A stretch of 10,250 nt of DNA, from assembly GCA_036675955.1 (NCBI GenBank), contig JAKFDW010000335.1:1-10250 (forward strand), read 5' to 3'. Below are positions 7,194-10,250 of the stretch, piece by piece. A program made the translations under genes and the position numbers. Source of the stretch: Pollutimonas sp036675955. Lineage in GTDB: Bacteria > Pseudomonadota > Gammaproteobacteria > Burkholderiales > Burkholderiaceae_B. Under the pieces are notes generated by a model. It worked only from the letters and a program-made list of their open reading frames with translations, was not told the origin of the DNA and did no database searches. Positions within the stretch are counted from its first letter, which is position 1; each line of letters opens with the position of its first letter.

Positions 7194-7214
7194 GGAGAAC
7201 GGTTAGTTTTCTCC
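7194..7214 (-). other. small hairpin between purF and ldtD
   Basis: Within the 35-base gap after purF, GGAGAA and TTCTCC (7209-7214 and 7194-7199 in plus coordinates) form a perfect 6-bp stem with a 9-base loop. It lies just upstream of the ldtD ribosome binding region (GGGGA at 7187-7191). There is no U-run, so it is not an evident terminator. It could stabilise the purF 3' end or affect ldtD translation. A six-base stem can arise by chance. Confidence 0.25.
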
Positions 7215-7217
7215 GCC

Positions 7218-8717
7218 CTATTGCTCTTCGTTGCTGGTAGCCATCTCGCCCGCTGCCGGACGCAAGCCGCGGGTCTGGCTCAGTCGCTCGAGGTAGGCGG
7301 CGTCGATATCGCCGGTGACATAGCGGCCGTTGAAACAGGACGATTCGAATTGCCGCATGGCTGGATTCAGGTCGCGGATGGATTGTTCCAGATCTGCCAG
7401 CTCCTGGTATACCAGGCCGTCTGCGCCAATTTCACGGGCCACCTGCTCGGTATCCCGGTCTGTGGCAATCAATTCCGTCTGCGTAGGCATATCGATGCCG
7501 TAGACATTGGGAAAACGCACAGCTGGCGCAGCGGAGGCGAAGTACACCTTGTTGGCACCGGCGGCGCGCGCCATATCGACGATTTCCCGGCTGGTCGTTC
7601 CACGAACGATGGAATCATCGACCAGCAGTACGTTTTTGCCGCGGAACTCCATATCGATGGCGCTCAGCTTCTGGCGCACGGACTTCTTGCGCACCGCCTG
7701 TCCCGGCATGATGAATGTCCGGCCGATATAGCGGTTCTTGATAAAGCCTTCGCGATAGCTCAAGTTAAGCCGGGCAGCCAGTTGCATGGCGGCAGGCCGC
7801 GAGGAATCGGGTATGGGCATCACGACATCGATCTCGCCCAGCCGCAAGGACTTGGCCACGTTGTCGCCCAGATACTCGCCCATGTTGAGACGCGCATCGT
7901 AGATCGACACATTGTCCATCAACGAATCGGGGCGCGCAAAATAGACATACTCGAAAACGCAGGGAGTCAGCGCAGTTTGTTCCGCGCACTGGCGACTGAC
8001 CAAATTGCCGTCCAGATCGATAAATATGGCCTCGCCGGGCGCAATGTCGCGCACCAATGTGAATCCGCAGCCGGTCAAGGCGACGGACTCCGACGCAACC
8101 ATCCATTCGATACCACTGTCGGTCTGTACAGACCCCAGGCATAAAGGACGAATGCCGAACGGATCGCGAAACGCCACCATGCCGTAGTTGGCAATTTGCG
8201 CAATGACGGCATAGGCGCCTTTGGCTCGCCGGTGTACCGACGAAACCGCCGTGAAAATGGCGTTCTCGTCCAGTGAACCCCCATTTGCCGCCAGCTGCAG
8301 TTCATGCGCAAAAACATTCAGCAGCACTTCGGAGTCGGAATTGGTATTGATATGCCGCCGGTCGACCCTGAACAGGGCTTCGCGCAATTCGCGCCAGTTG
8401 GTCAGGTTGCCGTTATGTACGAACGTAATGCCGAAAGGCGCGTTGACATAGAAAGGCTGCGCTTCATCCACGCTGTCGCTGGACCCTGCAGTTGGATACC
8501 GCACCTGGCCCAAGCCACTATTGCCGGGCAATGAGCGCATGTTTCGGGTGCGAAATACGTCGCGCACCAGGCCATGCGCCTTGTACATGTTGAAAAACTG
8601 CTCATGTGATGTGGCTATGCCGGCGGCATCCTGGCCACGATGCTGCAGCAACAGCAAACTGTCGTAAATCAGCTGATTCACGGGGCTGGATCCTGCTACC
8701 CCCACTATTCCACACAT
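7218..8717 (-). CDS. purF: amidophosphoribosyltransferase
   Basis: PurF catalyses the first committed step of purine synthesis: PRPP plus glutamine gives 5-phosphoribosylamine. The 499 residues match the E. coli type (505). The protein starts MCGIVGV; removal of Met exposes the catalytic Cys, with no propeptide as in the Bacillus type. The N-terminal Ntn glutaminase domain (about 1-235) shows FVHNGNLTNW and NTNSDSE. The C-terminal phosphoribosyltransferase domain has the PRPP-binding motif VLLVDDSIVRGTT, with D367 and D368. A Shine-Dalgarno (AGGA) lies 8 bases before the ATG. The gene follows cvpA by 22 bases in the classic cvpA-purF order. In Pseudomonas metZ follows purF, whereas here a cell-wall gene does. 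In E. coli the cvpA-purF operon is under PurR; I see no PurR-like operator here. Confidence 0.97.
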   Translation of the reverse strand: MCGIVGVAGSSPVNQLIYDSLLLLQHRGQDAAGIATSHEQFFNMYKAHGLVRDVFRTRNMRSLPGNSGLGQVRYPTAGSSDSVDEAQPFYVNAPFGITFVHNGNLTNWRELREALFRVDRRHINTNSDSEVLLNVFAHELQLAANGGSLDENAIFTAVSSVHRRAKGAYAVIAQIANYGMVAFRDPFGIRPLCLGSVQTDSGIEWMVASESVALTGCGFTLVRDIAPGEAIFIDLDGNLVSRQCAEQTALTPCVFEYVYFARPDSLMDNVSIYDARLNMGEYLGDNVAKSLRLGEIDVVMPIPDSSRPAAMQLAARLNLSYREGFIKNRYIGRTFIMPGQAVRKKSVRQKLSAIDMEFRGKNVLLVDDSIVRGTTSREIVDMARAAGANKVYFASAAPAVRFPNVYGIDMPTQTELIATDRDTEQVAREIGADGLVYQELADLEQSIRDLNPAMRQFESSCFNGRYVTGDIDAAYLERLSQTRGLRPAAGEMATSNEEQ

Positions 8718-8739
8718 TTTGATATTCCTGTGAGTACGA

Positions 8740-9228
8740 TCAATACGGTAACCAAGACGACAAGGACGGCGGCAACAGCAGCTTCAATTGCTGCACGCCC
8801 GCGACAGCCGCGCCGGACAGCCTGGCGTTCTGCCACCATGGTTCCTTGGGTAATTCGGTGTAGCCCGCCAGCGCAACGAGCACGAGCACCACCAGCGAAC
8901 CGCGCAGCAAACCGAACAGGGCTCCGAAACCGTGGTCGGCGGGCGTCAGCCCTGTTTTTTCAATAAGCGTGCTCAGGGTGATGTTTACCAGGCCTACCAG
9001 CAACAACACGATGATGAACACAGCTCCGTAGGCGATGCCAGTACGGAGCAGCGAGTTCTCGACATATGGGGTCAACCACATGGAAACGGTAGGGCCCCAC
9101 CATATGCCGGCCATAAAGGCGACCACGTAGGCAATAAGAGAAAGCACTTCTTTGATGAGGCCGCGCATCAGCCCCAGCAGTGCTGACACGCCGAGAATGG
9201 CCAGCACGATATAGTCGAAGCTCGTCAC
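8740..9228 (-). CDS. cvpA: CvpA family membrane protein
   Basis: This is a 162-residue inner-membrane protein with about four helices (4-22, 31-49, 63-85 and 103-122). The family pattern is present: an early D followed by LLGLMRGLIKEVLSLIAYVVAF, and later GFGALFGLLRGSLVVL. CvpA is named for its need in colicin V production in E. coli; its molecular role remains uncertain, with reported links to envelope integrity. Its start is GTG at 9228, which overlaps the dedD stop in GTGA (9225-9228), and no strong Shine-Dalgarno is present. Translation is therefore probably coupled to dedD. purF follows 22 bases after its stop, the standard order in proteobacteria. Confidence 0.93.
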   Translation of the reverse strand: MTSFDYIVLAILGVSALLGLMRGLIKEVLSLIAYVVAFMAGIWWGPTVSMWLTPYVENSLLRTGIAYGAVFIIVLLLVGLVNITLSTLIEKTGLTPADHGFGALFGLLRGSLVVLVLVALAGYTELPKEPWWQNARLSGAAVAGVQQLKLLLPPSLSSWLPY

Positions 9229-10046
9229 TTAGTCGAGATGAATCCGTTGTCGTAACCCAATGCGCGTAACCGAGCCTGTGCAGCCTGCGCCGCGTCGCGC
9301 GTAGGGAAAGGCCCCACACGAAGCCGATAGGTGCTTTTGCCGCCCGACACGGCGTTTTCCACGTAGGCATTGGTTACGCCGGAGGCCACCAGCCGGTCTT
9401 TGCGCGTCTGGGCGTCTTTGTCGTTGCCATAGGCGGCTATCTGCAAGGTGAAGTTACCCTTGGCGGCAGGCGCAGGCGCTTTCTTGTCGGGCGTGCGTCC
9501 CTCGAGCAGCGCGATGGCCACCGACCCATCGTCGGTACGTTCGGACGCCGATTTGGGTTCGGGCTTTGGAGCGGGCTTTTCGGCTGCCTTCGGCTTTGGC
9601 TCGGCAACCGGTTCGGACTCGACAGGCGCCTGGGCCTGGTCTGCGCCCCGATCGCCTGCGGTGCCCGAGTCGGACTCGGTCGACGGTGTGGCGGGCGCAG
9701 CCGCGTCAGCACTGGGCGCCGGATCGACCGCAAGCGGTGTGTCCGCTGGCACGGGTATGTTGCCCGCAGCGGCTGGGTCGGTGGGTTCCGGAGCAAGTGC
9801 AACCGTCGTGTCCGGCGTTGGCGGCGGGGTGACGGCAGGAACAACCACCGGAGTGCTGACTTGCTCGGGCGGCACAGGACTATCGAACAGCATGGGGACT
9901 ACGATAACCGCCGCCAGCACCAGCGCCAACGCCCCTATCAGCCTGCGCCGTGCGCGTGCGCGCAATTCGTTGGCCTGCGCCTCGCTGGATTGAGCGGAAC
10001 GCCGCCCCGACCCTGTGGCAGATTCGTTACGAGAAAACAATCCCAT
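9225..10046 (-). CDS. dedD: SPOR-domain protein DedD
   Basis: This single-pass inner-membrane protein is of the DedD type. SPOR domains bind glycan strands stripped of peptides at the division septum, and E. coli DedD helps septal constriction. From the ATG at 10046 the protein has 273 residues: a short basic cytoplasmic tail (ARARRR), one membrane helix (about 36-54), and a long Pro/Ala/Glu-rich periplasmic linker (about 56-190, with KP/EP repeats). A C-terminal SPOR domain follows (about 197-273), with FTLQIAAYGNDKDA and YRLRVGPFPTRDAA. A TTG at 10082 would add 12 residues. I prefer the ATG because MGLF-type starts are usual and TTG is rare, though the nearest SD-like AGG is about 10 bases upstream and not ideal. 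The stop overlaps the cvpA start by four bases. Confidence 0.92.
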   Translation of the reverse strand: MGLFSRNESATGSGRRSAQSSEAQANELRARARRRLIGALALVLAAVIVVPMLFDSPVPPEQVSTPVVVPAVTPPPTPDTTVALAPEPTDPAAAGNIPVPADTPLAVDPAPSADAAAPATPSTESDSGTAGDRGADQAQAPVESEPVAEPKPKAAEKPAPKPEPKSASERTDDGSVAIALLEGRTPDKKAPAPAAKGNFTLQIAAYGNDKDAQTRKDRLVASGVTNAYVENAVSGGKSTYRLRVGPFPTRDAAQAAQARLRALGYDNGFISTK

Positions 10047-10097
10047 GGAGCAAAAACCTATTTTGGTGAACAATCCCGACAACCTGGCCGGTTTGAA

Positions 10098-10250
10098 CTA
10101 TATGACTTTTCGTCCCAGCTCATTGAGCACCGGACCAACCGTTGAAAAAGAACCGAACACAAGAATTCTATCATTGTCGGTGGCCTGTTTACGAGCTTCG
10201 ATAAACGCTTGTACTGGTGTATCAAAGCTTGTAACAATTACTGCCTTGTC
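10098..10250 (-). CDS. folC: bifunctional folylpolyglutamate synthase / dihydrofolate synthase, C-terminal end (runs off the right edge)
   Basis: Only the last 50 codons and a TAG at 10098-10100 are present. The reverse-strand translation reads DKAVIVTSFDTPVQAF, then DRILVFGSFSTVGPVL and ends LGRKVI. The DRILVFGSFSTVGPV motif is typical of the FolC C-terminus. FolC adds glutamate to dihydropteroate and to folates in the cytoplasm. The folC-dedD-cvpA-purF order is the same as in E. coli, which supports the call. The dedD ATG lies 51 bases downstream. By hand count this segment is about 44% GC, clearly lower than the neighbouring genes. Confidence 0.93.
   Translation of the reverse strand, partial: DKAVIVTSFDTPVQAFIEARKQATDNDRILVFGSFSTVGPVLNELGRKVI

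Noticed and set aside
7173..8144. 323-codon open frame on the plus strand across purF
   Set aside because: It mirrors the purF codons on the opposite strand, crosses the purF/ldtD junction and shows no family motif.
9540..9620. Short direct repeats rich in TTCGG/GGCTTT as a possible tandem repeat or regulatory element
   Set aside because: They encode the KP/EP-rich linker of dedD and are explained by the low-complexity protein sequence.
9448..9993. Gly/Ala/Ser-rich 181-codon plus-strand frame opposite dedD
   Set aside because: Its low-complexity sequence is simply the complement of the Pro/Ala-rich linker of dedD.

Overview
This is an ordinary chromosomal housekeeping region of a GC-rich betaproteobacterium, most likely of the Alcaligenaceae (Bordetella/Achromobacter/Pusillimonas type). 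That guess rests on the protein sequences (rpsB start, type I MAP with the GYAPPGY insertion, GlnD), on rpsB lying divergently from map-glnD, and on the folC-dedD-cvpA-purF order. I cannot name a genus from sequence alone. I see no mobile element, CRISPR, tRNA or rRNA.

Layout: positions 1-82 are the start of rpsB (ribosomal protein S2) on the minus strand. A 231-base divergent regulatory region follows (83-313). It holds a candidate rpsB promoter, a perfect 10-bp inverted repeat and a nested stem structure that fits an S2 leader RNA. From 314 to 4979 runs a tightly packed plus-strand cluster: map (methionine aminopeptidase), glnD (PII uridylyltransferase/uridylyl-removing enzyme), a MarC-family membrane protein and dsbB (disulfide bond formation). 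From 10250 back to 4999 runs a minus-strand cluster: folC (3' end only), dedD (SPOR protein), cvpA, purF, an LdtD/YcbB-type L,D-transpeptidase and a MepK/YcbK-type endopeptidase. The two clusters converge with only 19 bases between their stop codons.

How the genes work together: the plus cluster combines N-terminal protein processing, nitrogen sensing, an uncharacterised membrane protein and periplasmic oxidative folding. The minus cluster begins as the widespread folC-dedD-cvpA-purF block (folate, septal peptidoglycan binding, membrane protein, purine synthesis). It continues into a pair of peptidoglycan enzymes with opposing roles: one family makes 3-3 cross-links and the other cuts them. 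Short gaps and 4-base start/stop overlaps suggest cotranscription and translational coupling in both clusters.

I found no clearly new biological system. The points most worth a second look are the structured rpsB leader, the ldtD-mepK pair attached to the purF operon, and the in-frame ldtD/mepK junction that lacks a visible Shine-Dalgarno sequence.
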